Of a stretch of DNA of 5,241 nt, positions 1 to 5,241 are shown in pieces; the first letter of the stretch is position 1; each line of letters begins with the position of its first letter. The DNA is taken from contig UQXS01000162.1 in NCBI GenBank assembly GCA_900545125.1, positions 1-5,241 on the forward strand, in the 5' to 3' direction. The position numbers and the translations under genes were made by a program. Under the pieces are notes generated by a model. The model worked only from the letters and a program-made list of their open reading frames with translations, had not been told where the DNA came from and searched no databases. Source of the DNA: an uncultured Ruminococcus sp. Lineage in GTDB: Bacteria; Bacillota; Clostridia; Oscillospirales; Ruminococcaceae.

Positions 1-191
1 GCATTGATTATATAGCCGGGCGTACTAATTTCCCTAAAGGAAAGGCGAATCCGCAGTTCAGCAATGAAGAAATTGGACTGATCGAGAAGTTTTCATGTCT
101 GACTGAGCGGAATAAGGGCAAACTGGAACTTTTTATGGAACAGCTTATTGAACAGCAGAAAGAAAAAGAATACAAAGTCAAAGAAGTATGA
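1..191 (+). CDS. C-terminal end of a probable Xre-family helix-turn-helix regulator (5' truncated)
   Basis: The reading frame is open from the left edge (first full codon at position 3) to a TGA at 189-191, giving the last 62 residues. It starts IDYIAGRTNFPKG, which resembles the end of many Xre/Cro HTH domains, where the last helix is followed by a (V/I)DYLLGRTDNP-like stretch. After it comes a helical, charged tail (EEIGLIEKFSCLTERNKGKLELFMEQLIEQQKE) like the short amphipathic dimerisation tail such regulators often carry. The DNA-binding helices themselves would lie upstream of the window and cannot be seen, so the family call rests on this tail only. The gene converges with the zinc-ribbon gene at 251-922 and ends 21 bp before a shared terminator. 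Its targets are unknown. A small phage or mobile-element repressor is an alternative with the same architecture. Confidence 0.6.
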   Translation, partial: IDYIAGRTNFPKGKANPQFSNEEIGLIEKFSCLTERNKGKLELFMEQLIEQQKEKEYKVKEV

Positions 192-212
192 TAATTCGGA
201 TAAAATAAAAAT

Positions 213-236
213 CAGCAATGGAATATTCCATTGCTG
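213..236. terminator. Bidirectional rho-independent terminator between convergent genes
   Basis: This is a perfect 24-bp palindrome whose arms are CAGCAATGGAAT and its exact complement. On the plus strand it is followed by CTTTTGTTTTTT (237-248), and on the minus strand by ATTTTTATTTTAT (read from 212 leftwards). Both strands therefore have a stem plus U-tract. It can end the truncated regulator gene on the left and the zinc-ribbon gene, whose stop is at 251, on the right. The hairpin tip would open to make the loop. Confidence 0.9.
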
Positions 237-250
237 CTTTTGTTTTTTAT

Positions 251-922
251 TCAATCTGAAATAGTAGAAGCTGCTACAAGCGAGGCGATATACAGTATTA
301 TGCAGAATATTATTGAGAAAACAACCGAACCGGAAAGATGAAACCAATCGCCAAAAAAATCATTCTTTAAATATATGACTTCAATAATAAGACCGATTCT
401 TCCGACAACAGTAGGGAGCAGCGATGCTGCAGCGAATCTGACGCAGCTTGCAGGATGATTTTTTGCCCTGACAAGTGCAACGATAAGAAATGCAACAGAA
501 GTTATTATGCAAAGGACAGAAAGAATTGTGATAAACAAGGTCATTCCGTCTTCGGAGAAATCAGAAACAAGTTCCCCGAATGAATATTTCATTGTATGGT
601 GATCGTCTCCAATTTTTATCATTTTGAAAGAAAACTGACCTATCATGAATATTATAGAGAATATTGCAATTACAGCCGCTGTTATCCAGCCGAAAGTTCG
701 CCGGTCGGAATATCCGGCGGATGACATATGGTTATAATATCCGGGTCCTCCGTATGGCGGCTGGGGATTACCATACATAGGTGGCTGGGGATTGCCATAT
801 ATTGGCTGCTGCGGTGGTGTGCAGGGTGGCGTGGCAGCCGCAGCTTTTCCTTGATTTTTTCCGCAGCCGGGGCAGAAAGCTGAGCCGTCCTTGATTTGAT
901 TCCCACAATATTTACAAAACAT
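251..922 (-). CDS. Zinc-ribbon domain multi-pass membrane protein of unknown function
   Basis: This is a 223-residue protein. Residues 1-25 form a short zinc ribbon with ligands C3, C6, C17 and C20 (CxxC...CxxC), of the kind found at the N-terminus of many uncharacterised Firmicutes membrane proteins. Residues 27-72 are a low-complexity Pro/Gly/Tyr/Gln linker with an eight-residue repeat, YGNPQPPM then YGNPQPPY. Four hydrophobic segments follow, at about 77-98, 127-152, 160-185 and 196-219. Arg and Lys residues flank the first (R74, R75) and follow the second (R152, K154). There is no signal peptide, so the ribbon probably faces the cytoplasm. The ATG at 920-922 is supported by AAGGAG about 8 nt upstream and by the ribbon beginning at once. 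The gene has its own promoter (984-1012) and a shared terminator (213-236), so it can be monocistronic. I recognise no enzymatic motif; the ribbon may bind a partner rather than nucleic acid. The function is unknown. Confidence 0.88.
   Translation of the reverse strand: MFCKYCGNQIKDGSAFCPGCGKNQGKAAAATPPCTPPQQPIYGNPQPPMYGNPQPPYGGPGYYNHMSSAGYSDRRTFGWITAAVIAIFSIIFMIGQFSFKMIKIGDDHHTMKYSFGELVSDFSEDGMTLFITILSVLCIITSVAFLIVALVRAKNHPASCVRFAAASLLPTVVGRIGLIIEVIYLKNDFFGDWFHLSGSVVFSIIFCIILYIASLVAASTISD
759..799 (-). repeat. 24-bp period tandem repeat in the Pro/Tyr linker of the zinc-ribbon gene
   Basis: Two 17-bp copies, at 759-775 and 783-799, are 24 bp apart and differ at a single base (A at 770, G at 794). 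They encode the in-frame YGNPQPP units at residues 42-48 and 50-56. A more divergent related stretch (encoding PPQQPIYG) lies at about 797-820. Because the period is a multiple of three, copy-number change would lengthen or shorten the linker by eight residues without a frameshift. Confidence 0.75.
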
Positions 923-967
923 AATGTGATCTCCTTACTGAAATAGTAATGTGCTAATACAATAAAC

Positions 968-993
968 GATGTATATTGATTAGATTATACATC
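968..993. repeat. Inverted repeat over the -10 and start site, candidate operator
   Basis: GATGTATA (968-975) and TATACATC (986-993) are perfect 8-bp inverted arms separated by 10 bp, with about 18 bp between arm centres. The right arm overlaps the -10 box (984-989) and the left arm lies over the predicted transcription start. That is a position where a dimeric repressor would block the zinc-ribbon gene. A+T-rich DNA produces such repeats by chance, so the operator role is inference. Confidence 0.35.
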
Positions 994-1012
994 AAACGTC
1001 ACATTATGTCAA
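984..1012 (-). promoter_or_regulatory. Sigma-A promoter of the zinc-ribbon gene
   Basis: On the minus strand there is a perfect TTGACA (-35, 1007-1012) and a perfect TATAAT (-10, 984-989) separated by exactly 17 bp. Transcription should start near 977, giving a leader of about 55 nt before the ATG at 922. The match to consensus suggests strong basal expression unless it is repressed. The -10 box overlaps one arm of the inverted repeat at 968-993. Confidence 0.85.
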
Positions 1013-1087
1013 GGATGATACATAAATTTTAATAATATTCGGCATAACTGCTGAAAATCAAAATGTAATATTGTGCAGTTTTCAGTT

Positions 1088-3034
1088 TTATCTTATTTTT
1101 GCTCCGACAGGAACGCTGTCGTCAACGAAGATGACTTTTACTCCGTCGGGAGTATCGGCGGCACAAATCATACCAAAGCTGTCCACTCCGCAGAGCTTGC
1201 AAGGCTTAAGGTTGGCGATAAGCTGTATCTTTCTGCCGATGAGATCTTCCGGAGCGTAATACTGAGAGATTCCCGAAACTACCTGACGTCCGCCCATTCC
1301 GTCGTCAAGCTGCAAGCAGAGAAGTTTTTTGGATTTCTTGACTTTTTCGCAGGAAACAACCTTTGCAACTCTGATTTCAACCTTGGCAAAGTCGTCTATG
1401 CTGATTTCGGGGGCGAGAATGATCTCTTCCTTTTCGGCCTCTTCTTTCTGAGCTGCTGCTGCCTGAGCCGCCATTTTTGCTTTGGCATCTTCGATGAATT
1501 TTTCAGCGTCGATACGTGCAAAGAGCGGTACGGGTTCGCCTACGGATTTTCCGGCTTCAAGTCCGCCGAAGTTTTTCAGGCTGTCAAGATCACGATTTCC
1601 TGCACCGATCTCATCCAGTATTTTTTCAGAGGTTTCCGGCATGAACGGAGCAAGAATAACGCCCAGAAAACGAATTGTTTCAAGAAGATTGTAAAGAACC
1701 GTGCCAAGTCTTGCTTTTTTGCTTTCGTCTTTGGCAAGAACCCATGGGGCGGTTTCGTCAATATATTTATTTGCACGGCGGGCAAGACTCATTATGGCAT
1801 CCATTGTGTCTGCCATACGGTAGTCGTCCATATATTTTGCGACCAGCAGCGGCATTTCAACGGCTTTTGCTATGAGATCTTCGTCAACTTCCTCGGAAAC
1901 AGAGGGAGAGATAATCTCACCGCCGAAATATTTCTTTGACATTGCCACGCTTCTGTTTACGAGATTTCCCAAAGTATTGGCAAGATCTGAGTTATATTTT
2001 TCTATAAGTGATTCATATGTGATAGAACCATCGGAGTTCAGGGGCATTTCGCTGAGAAGATAGTATCTTGCTCCGTCAACGCCGAAAGATTCCACAACGT
2101 CGTCGGAATAAATGACATTGCCCTTGGATTTACTCATTTTGTCCTCGCCGAAGAGAATCCAGTTGTGCCCGAAGAGTTTTTTAGGTATTTCCAGTCCCAG
2201 AGCGTGGAGCATGATCGGCCAGTAGATAGAGTGGAATCTCATGATATCCTTGCCGATAACGTGGCAGTCGCAGGGCCAGTATTTATTGAAAAGCTCGGAA
2301 GAACCGTCGGGGTCGTATCCCATGGCGGTAATATAGTTTGAAAGAGCATCTATCCATACATAGATAACGTGTTTCGGGTCGAAAGTAACGGGTATGCTCC
2401 AGGTAAAAGTAGTTCTCGAAACGCAGAGATCCTGTAAGCCCGGCTTGATAAAGTTGTTGAGCATTTCCTTTTTGCGGCTCTCCGGAACGATAAAATCGGG
2501 GTGCTCCTCGATGTAGTCCTCAAGCCACTTCTGATATTTTGAAAGTCTGAGGAAATAGGCTTCTTCATTGGCAGGCTGTACTTCACGTCCGCAGTCGGGA
2601 CATTTTCCGTCAACAAGTTGGGATGAAGTCCAGAAACTTTCGCATGGTGTACAGTAAAGTCCCTCGTAGGAGCTTTTGTAGATATCTCCCTGATCGTAGA
2701 GCTTTTTGAATATTTTCTGAACTATTTTTTCGTGCTGTTCATCAGTAGTTCTGATAAATCCATCGTATGATATATTCATAAGCTTGCAAATTGACTTTAT
2801 TTCGTCTGCAACCTTATCGACGTGTTCTTTGGGGGAGATTCCCTCTTCCTTTGCAAGTTCCTCTATTTTAAGACCATGCTCGTCCGTTCCGGTAAGCATA
2901 AAAACGTCATACCCCTGCATTCTTTTGAATCGGGCAACGGCGTCGGTGAAAACAATTTCATAAGTGTTTCCTATATGAGGTTTTTTCGATGCATAGGCAA
3001 TAGCCGTAGTAATATAGAATGGTTTTTTTGACAT
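1088..3034 (-). CDS. metG: Methionyl-tRNA synthetase
   Basis: This class I aminoacyl-tRNA synthetase joins methionine to initiator and elongator tRNA-Met in the cytoplasm, using ATP. The 648-residue protein is full length for the two-domain bacterial form. The HIGH-type signature is PHIGN (residues 19-23), TGTDEHG is at 48-54, and KMSKS is at 299-303. The inserted domain carries one zinc knuckle with C128, C131, C145 and C148, as in the single-zinc Firmicutes type. WIDALSNY (227-234) belongs to the catalytic core. An alpha-helical anticodon-binding region covers roughly 340-510, an Ala/Glu/Lys-rich linker 513-540, and a C-terminal OB-fold tRNA-binding/dimerisation domain 546-648. The ATG is supported by GGAG at 3043-3046, 8 nt upstream. 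Its promoter is at 3073-3101. No clear terminator lies downstream, so read-through into the zinc-ribbon gene 165 bp away is possible. No key residues are missing. Confidence 0.98.
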   Translation of the reverse strand: MSKKPFYITTAIAYASKKPHIGNTYEIVFTDAVARFKRMQGYDVFMLTGTDEHGLKIEELAKEEGISPKEHVDKVADEIKSICKLMNISYDGFIRTTDEQHEKIVQKIFKKLYDQGDIYKSSYEGLYCTPCESFWTSSQLVDGKCPDCGREVQPANEEAYFLRLSKYQKWLEDYIEEHPDFIVPESRKKEMLNNFIKPGLQDLCVSRTTFTWSIPVTFDPKHVIYVWIDALSNYITAMGYDPDGSSELFNKYWPCDCHVIGKDIMRFHSIYWPIMLHALGLEIPKKLFGHNWILFGEDKMSKSKGNVIYSDDVVESFGVDGARYYLLSEMPLNSDGSITYESLIEKYNSDLANTLGNLVNRSVAMSKKYFGGEIISPSVSEEVDEDLIAKAVEMPLLVAKYMDDYRMADTMDAIMSLARRANKYIDETAPWVLAKDESKKARLGTVLYNLLETIRFLGVILAPFMPETSEKILDEIGAGNRDLDSLKNFGGLEAGKSVGEPVPLFARIDAEKFIEDAKAKMAAQAAAAQKEEAEKEEIILAPEISIDDFAKVEIRVAKVVSCEKVKKSKKLLCLQLDDGMGGRQVVSGISQYYAPEDLIGRKIQLIANLKPCKLCGVDSFGMICAADTPDGVKVIFVDDSVPVGAKIR

Positions 3035-3072
3035 AATTTACTCTCCAATCCTCAGATATTGATACTATTTCT

Positions 3073-3101
3073 ATTATACACCATTTTTATTAATTTGTCA
3101 C
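3073..3101 (-). promoter_or_regulatory. Sigma-A promoter of metG
   Basis: On the minus strand there is GTGACA (-35, 3096-3101, five of six consensus bases) and TATAAT (-10, 3073-3078) with a 17-bp spacer. The predicted start near 3066 leaves a leader of only about 32 nt before the metG ATG. That is too short for a T-box or SAM riboswitch, so metG does not appear to be controlled by a leader riboswitch from this promoter. Confidence 0.75.
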
Positions 3102-3189
3102 GTGTTTTTTTAAATTTTTCACAAGGTTATTTGGAAATCGAATTTACCAGTTAATATATTATTAAGAAAATAGTTCTAAAATAATAACA

Positions 3190-3218
3190 TTGAATTTCAT
3201 ATTTTATGATAATATAAT
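3190..3218 (+). promoter_or_regulatory. Sigma-A promoter of the CPBP-like gene and tadA operon
   Basis: TTGAAT (-35, 3190-3195, four of six consensus bases) and a perfect TATAAT (-10, 3213-3218) are separated by 17 bp. Transcription should start near 3225, giving a leader of about 60 nt before the ATG at 3286. It is divergent from the metG promoter, with about 90 bp between the two -35 boxes. The surrounding A+T-rich DNA offers other weak -10 matches, so the assignment is moderately sure. Confidence 0.6.
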
Positions 3219-3224
3219 ATTGAC

Positions 3225-3239
3225 TAATTGTGACAATTA
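3225..3239. promoter_or_regulatory. Perfect 15-bp dyad at the predicted start site, candidate operator
   Basis: TAATTGT-G-ACAATTA is a perfect 7-1-7 palindrome beginning 6 bp after the -10 box, so it covers about +1 to +15 of the operon transcript. A one-base loop cannot form a stable RNA hairpin, so a DNA-binding dimer is a better explanation than an RNA element. The regulator is unknown. Confidence is limited because the region is very A+T-rich. Confidence 0.4.
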
Positions 3240-3285
3240 TTATCCGCTATAGCTTGAAAGTGCTGACGACAACGGAGGTGTTATA

Positions 3286-4452
3286 ATGACAAAACAATCT
3301 GATTCTGAAGAAAAAAAAATAATCAACGTTGTGGATGAGTTCGATGCAGCTGTTCAGGGAGCCGGATATAAAGGAGATTTTAAGGAATGGCGCAAAAGTA
3401 AGGATAATCCATACGCTTTTAACTTTGAAAAAAATAATAGAGAAAAAACATTTAACGAAAGTAAAGGGTTCGAAACGCTATCCCAGACAGATGTGGGAAA
3501 GAAGGTTTTTGGCTCTATAATGCGTGAAATCGGAATAATTATGCTTATAGTTGTAGCTTTTAAGAGTATTATTGGTAAGCTTGTCATTGATATTCTTGAT
3601 CTGATCGGTTTTGATATTCACACTACTATTTTCGGTTCGGGCGTTTACGGGGGAAGCACGGAGATCATTTCTGCAACTATATTACTTGCTCTTATGACTT
3701 TGCTGACACCGGTGATATATCTTCATAAAAAAATGAAAATGCCGCTTAAGGCAGGGATCATGCATACTGTTCGTGATTCAGCGGAAATCGTCGGTGCGAT
3801 AGGATTTTCAATGATTTTTTGTACTATAGCCTGTCTGCCGGATGCTTATTCCAGCGAAACGAAAGATATATACACATATTTTGCATCTTTGGATACAGAT
3901 GTTTCTGCATGGGGACAGTCTGAATTCGTTGCCTATACTATATTCGATATAGTGATACTTTCTATTCTGACAGAATTGCTTTTCAGGGGCGGTATCTTTT
4001 CGGCTTTAAGACAATTCGGCGATATAACGGCAATAGTCATAACTACTATGATGTCAGTACTTCTTACCGGAGATTTCTTCTCAATGCCTGCGGCATTGCT
4101 GATATCTTTCGTTTCGTCGATTGGAATGCTGAGGAGCGGTACGATATTTACGGCAATAATCGTGCGTATCGTTTATAAGATGTATCAGCTCGCCCTCATT
4201 ATACTTGAGGTTGATGCATCGGAAAATATGGTGATAACACGTAATCTGTTTATGATAGTTGTGTTTTTGCTGGGTATTATCCTTGCAGCAGCTGTCATAC
4301 TTACAGGGGACAGAAAAAAGAAACATTATATAGTTAAGTATGAGTCAGAGTTCAATGAATCAAAACGCCTTGCTTTTGCAGTTAAGGTTTTTCCGTTTTC
4401 GGCTGTCTCGATTCTTTGTATTATACAGGCAATAAGTGCATTGCTGGTATAG
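3286..4452 (+). CDS. CPBP/Abi-like multi-pass membrane protein with degenerate protease motifs
   Basis: This is a 388-residue protein. Residues 1-78 are hydrophilic and charged, probably cytoplasmic. About eight to nine hydrophobic segments follow (roughly 82-108, 124-146, 166-184, 212-232, 245-261, 264-281, 286-308, 318-340 and 364-388). Residues 229-298 can be laid over the CPBP (CAAX protease/bacteriocin-processing, Rce1-like) core. TELLFR (229-234) corresponds to EExxxR, SVLLTGDFF (257-265) to the second motif that normally holds Phe and His, and GTIFTAIIVRIVYK (285-298) to the third motif that normally holds His and Asn. Only E230 and R234 are kept; the first Glu is Thr, the histidines are Phe and Arg, and the Asn site is Tyr/Lys. 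Proteolysis is therefore unlikely, and a scaffold role is possible. GGAGG at 3274-3278 is 7 nt before the ATG. tadA follows after 12 bp. The family call is by eye; an unrelated membrane protein is the alternative. Confidence 0.7.
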   Translation: MTKQSDSEEKKIINVVDEFDAAVQGAGYKGDFKEWRKSKDNPYAFNFEKNNREKTFNESKGFETLSQTDVGKKVFGSIMREIGIIMLIVVAFKSIIGKLVIDILDLIGFDIHTTIFGSGVYGGSTEIISATILLALMTLLTPVIYLHKKMKMPLKAGIMHTVRDSAEIVGAIGFSMIFCTIACLPDAYSSETKDIYTYFASLDTDVSAWGQSEFVAYTIFDIVILSILTELLFRGGIFSALRQFGDITAIVITTMMSVLLTGDFFSMPAALLISFVSSIGMLRSGTIFTAIIVRIVYKMYQLALIILEVDASENMVITRNLFMIVVFLLGIILAAAVILTGDRKKKHYIVKYESEFNESKRLAFAVKVFPFSAVSILCIIQAISALLV

Positions 4453-4464
4453 CAGGGGGCTGAT

Positions 4465-4935
4465 ATGGAAAAATATATGAAACGTGCTTTAGATCTTGCC
4501 AGAAAAGCATTTGACGAGGGAGAAGTTCCGGTAGGGGCTGTTATTATCCAGAGGAAAACAGGCAGGATCGTTGGGGAAGGCAGGAATATGCGTGAGGGAG
4601 CAAAAAATGCTCTTGCTCACGCCGAAATAATAGCTATTAACAACGCCTGCCGTAATCTTGGCGGATGGCGGCTTCCGGATTGTGCAATGTATGTTACTCT
4701 GGAACCCTGTCCCATGTGCTGCGGAGCAATAATTAATTCCCGTATAGATCAGGTGATATTCGGTGCTTACGATCAGAAAAGCGGTTCTGCTGTTTCTGTA
4801 CAGAAAATGTTTGAACTGCCCTATAATTATCGTCCGGAGATTATAGGAGGCATTATGGAACAGGAATGTTCCGGACTGCTGTCGGAATTTTTTCGTAAAC
4901 TGAGACTGCGCAAAAAAATCGGAACAGATAAGTGA
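4465..4935 (+). CDS. tadA: tRNA-specific adenosine deaminase
   Basis: TadA converts adenosine 34 of tRNA-Arg(ACG) to inosine in the cytoplasm, so that one tRNA reads CGU, CGC and CGA. The 156-residue length is normal. The cytidine/deoxycytidylate-deaminase fold is marked by HAE (H52 zinc ligand, E54 general acid/base) and PCPMC (C82 and C85 zinc ligands), with the TLEPCPMCCGAII context typical of TadA. The N-terminal part AFDEGEVPVGAVI (15-27) is also diagnostic. The ATG at 4465 has AGGGGG (4454-4459) 5 nt upstream; the next Met (M5) has no properly spaced site. The gene lies 12 bp after the CPBP-like gene and is probably co-transcribed with it from the promoter at 3190-3218. The last seven codons (KKIGTDK) and the stop are inside the terminator hairpin. 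The SRP RNA gene that often follows tadA in Firmicutes is not seen here. Confidence 0.97.
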   Translation: MEKYMKRALDLARKAFDEGEVPVGAVIIQRKTGRIVGEGRNMREGAKNALAHAEIIAINNACRNLGGWRLPDCAMYVTLEPCPMCCGAIINSRIDQVIFGAYDQKSGSAVSVQKMFELPYNYRPEIIGGIMEQECSGLLSEFFRKLRLRKKIGTDK

Positions 4936-4955
4936 AATCTGTTCCGGATTTTTTT
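4912..4955. terminator. Terminator overlapping the 3' end of tadA, capable of working both ways
   Basis: Arms CGGAACAGAT (4920-4929) and ATCTGTTCCG (4937-4946) form a perfect 10-bp stem with a 7-nt loop containing the tadA TGA. The stem is followed by seven T residues (4949-4955). The upstream A-run (4912-4918) pairs with that T-run across a one-base bulge, and on the minus strand it supplies a U-tract of its own. The structure therefore ends the tadA operon and could also stop read-through from the tRNA-Leu side. Confidence 0.9.
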
Positions 4956-4959
4956 GCAG

Positions 4960-4987
4960 AAAAAAACTCCACGGATTACCGTGGAGT
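4960..4987 (-). terminator. Rho-independent terminator of tRNA-Leu
   Basis: On the minus strand, ACTCCACGG, a 4-nt loop (TAAT) and CCGTGGAGT form a 9-bp stem (4966-4974 with 4979-4987) followed by an unbroken T-run (4966 leftwards to 4960). It begins just after the CCA end of the tRNA gene and lies back to back with the tadA terminator. Confidence 0.9.
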
Positions 4988-4988
4988 C

Positions 4989-5073
4989 TGGTGCGAGTAA
5001 TGGGACTTGAACCCATACGTCGATTGACACACGCCCCTCAAACGTGCCTGTCTGCCTATTCCAGCACACTCGC
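4989..5073 (-). tRNA. tRNA-Leu, anticodon GAG, CCA end encoded
   Basis: The minus strand folds into a complete class II tRNA of 82 nt plus an encoded CCA (4989-4991). The acceptor arm is GCGAGTG with TACTCGC (one G·U pair) and discriminator A at 4992. The D arm is CTGGAATAGGCAGACAG. The anticodon stem CACGT/GCGTG encloses loop TTGAGGG, which places GAG at 5037-5039 (read on the minus strand), with U33 and G37. The long variable arm (GTC-AATC-GAC) and discriminator A73 are typical of leucine tRNAs, and the T arm ATGGG-TTCAAGT-CCCAT is perfect. It reads CUC and CUU codons. It has its own promoter and terminator, so it is a single-gene unit convergent with tadA. Confidence 0.97.
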
Positions 5074-5099
5074 ATTTGTCATTTCCTGACTGCTTTAAT

Positions 5100-5128
5100 A
5101 TTATATCAGAAAAAAATTGATTTGTCAA
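5100..5128 (-). promoter_or_regulatory. Sigma-A promoter of tRNA-Leu
   Basis: On the minus strand a perfect TTGACA (5123-5128) and a perfect TATAAT (5100-5105) are separated by 17 bp. The predicted start near 5093 gives a 5' leader of about 20 nt before the mature tRNA end at 5073. The DNA upstream (5133-5214) is extremely A/T-rich with phased A/T runs and might act as an UP element. That fits a stable-RNA promoter, but the UP role is inference. Confidence 0.88.
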
Positions 5129-5214
5129 CCCCTTTTTTGAAATTTTTTAGAGATTTTTAGAAAAGAATTGTTTTACAGAGCAATATCAATAGAAAAATCC
5201 AAATTAAATAAAAA

Positions 5215-5232
5215 CGGACTCCGAAGAGTCCG
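5215..5232 (-). terminator. UUCG-capped terminator for a gene beyond the right edge
   Basis: On the minus strand CGGACTC, loop TTCG and GAGTCCG form a 7-bp stem closed by C-G around a UUCG tetraloop, one of the most stable RNA loops. It is followed by TTTTTATTT (5214 leftwards). The plus-strand side has only CTTTT, so the minus direction is favoured. It probably ends a minus-strand gene whose coding part lies to the right of the window. Confidence 0.8.
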
Positions 5233-5241
5233 CTTTTAGAG

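Noticed and set aside
1046..1085. Inverted repeats after metG (CTGAAAA 1051-1057 with TTTTCAG 1079-1085, and AACTGC 1046-1051 with GCAGTT 1075-1080) as a metG terminator.
   Set aside because: The two pairings overlap and compete, the stems are short with long loops, and no T-run follows on the minus strand. I do not call a terminator.
1073..1939. A 288-codon open frame on the plus strand opposite metG, with several shorter ones.
   Set aside because: It lies antisense within an unmistakable metG and has no ribosome binding site. Its composition is that of a reverse-frame shadow (rich in Phe and Cys, no recognisable motif).
3102..3189. A/T-rich stretch between the divergent promoters, including the TAATATATTA palindrome, as an origin or regulatory element.
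   Set aside because: The symmetry is simple AT alternation of the kind expected by chance, with no DnaA-box-like repeats or phased motifs that I can support.
4489..5075. Minus-strand open frames opposite tadA that run through the tRNA gene.
   Set aside because: They are shadows: they cross the tRNA-Leu gene and both terminators and have no supporting start signals or protein motifs.
5129..5214. Possible small gene or RNA in the A/T-rich tail before the last hairpin.
   Set aside because: No open frame with a ribosome binding site and no structured RNA is visible. It is best read as DNA upstream of the tRNA promoter plus the trailing side of the edge terminator.
4936..5241. SRP RNA (scRNA) gene expected after tadA in many Firmicutes.
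   Set aside because: The stretch is fully explained by two terminators, tRNA-Leu, its promoter, A/T-rich DNA and an edge terminator. No long G+C-rich hairpin with an SRP-type tip is present.

Overview
The window reads as an ordinary chromosomal housekeeping region from a low-GC Gram-positive bacterium. It is most likely a member of the Clostridia, perhaps a Ruminococcus-like Oscillospiraceae. This placement is inference from the Firmicutes-type MetRS (one CxxC...CxxC zinc knuckle, C-terminal tRNA-binding domain), the strong AGGAG/GGAGG ribosome binding sites, the near-consensus sigma-A promoters with 17-bp spacers, and the A+T-rich intergenic DNA. No sequence search was possible.

Layout from left to right. 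The 3' end of a plus-strand gene (1-191) looks like the tail of a Xre-type helix-turn-helix regulator. It converges on a minus-strand gene (251-922) for a small zinc-ribbon membrane protein, and one palindromic bidirectional terminator (213-236) sits between them. The zinc-ribbon gene has its own perfect-consensus promoter (984-1012) with candidate operator symmetry. Next is metG (1088-3034, minus), methionyl-tRNA synthetase, driven from a promoter at 3073-3101 with a leader too short for a T-box. From the same intergenic region a plus-strand pair runs rightwards: a multi-pass CPBP/Abi-like membrane protein (3286-4452) that has lost most of its protease residues, then tadA (4465-4935), the tRNA adenosine deaminase, 12 bp downstream. 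The tadA terminator begins inside its last codons. A minus-strand tRNA-Leu(GAG) gene (4989-5073) with its own terminator and perfect-consensus promoter follows. A UUCG-capped terminator hairpin (5215-5232) closes the window and probably ends a minus-strand gene lying beyond the right edge.

Functionally, metG, tadA and tRNA-Leu are all translation genes, but they belong to three separate transcription units, so adjacency should not be over-read. The least ordinary items are the degenerate CPBP protein co-transcribed with tadA, a perfect 7-1-7 dyad exactly where that operon's transcript should start, and paired palindromes around the zinc-ribbon gene promoter. I see no CRISPR array, insertion sequence, phage module, defence system or clear new system here.
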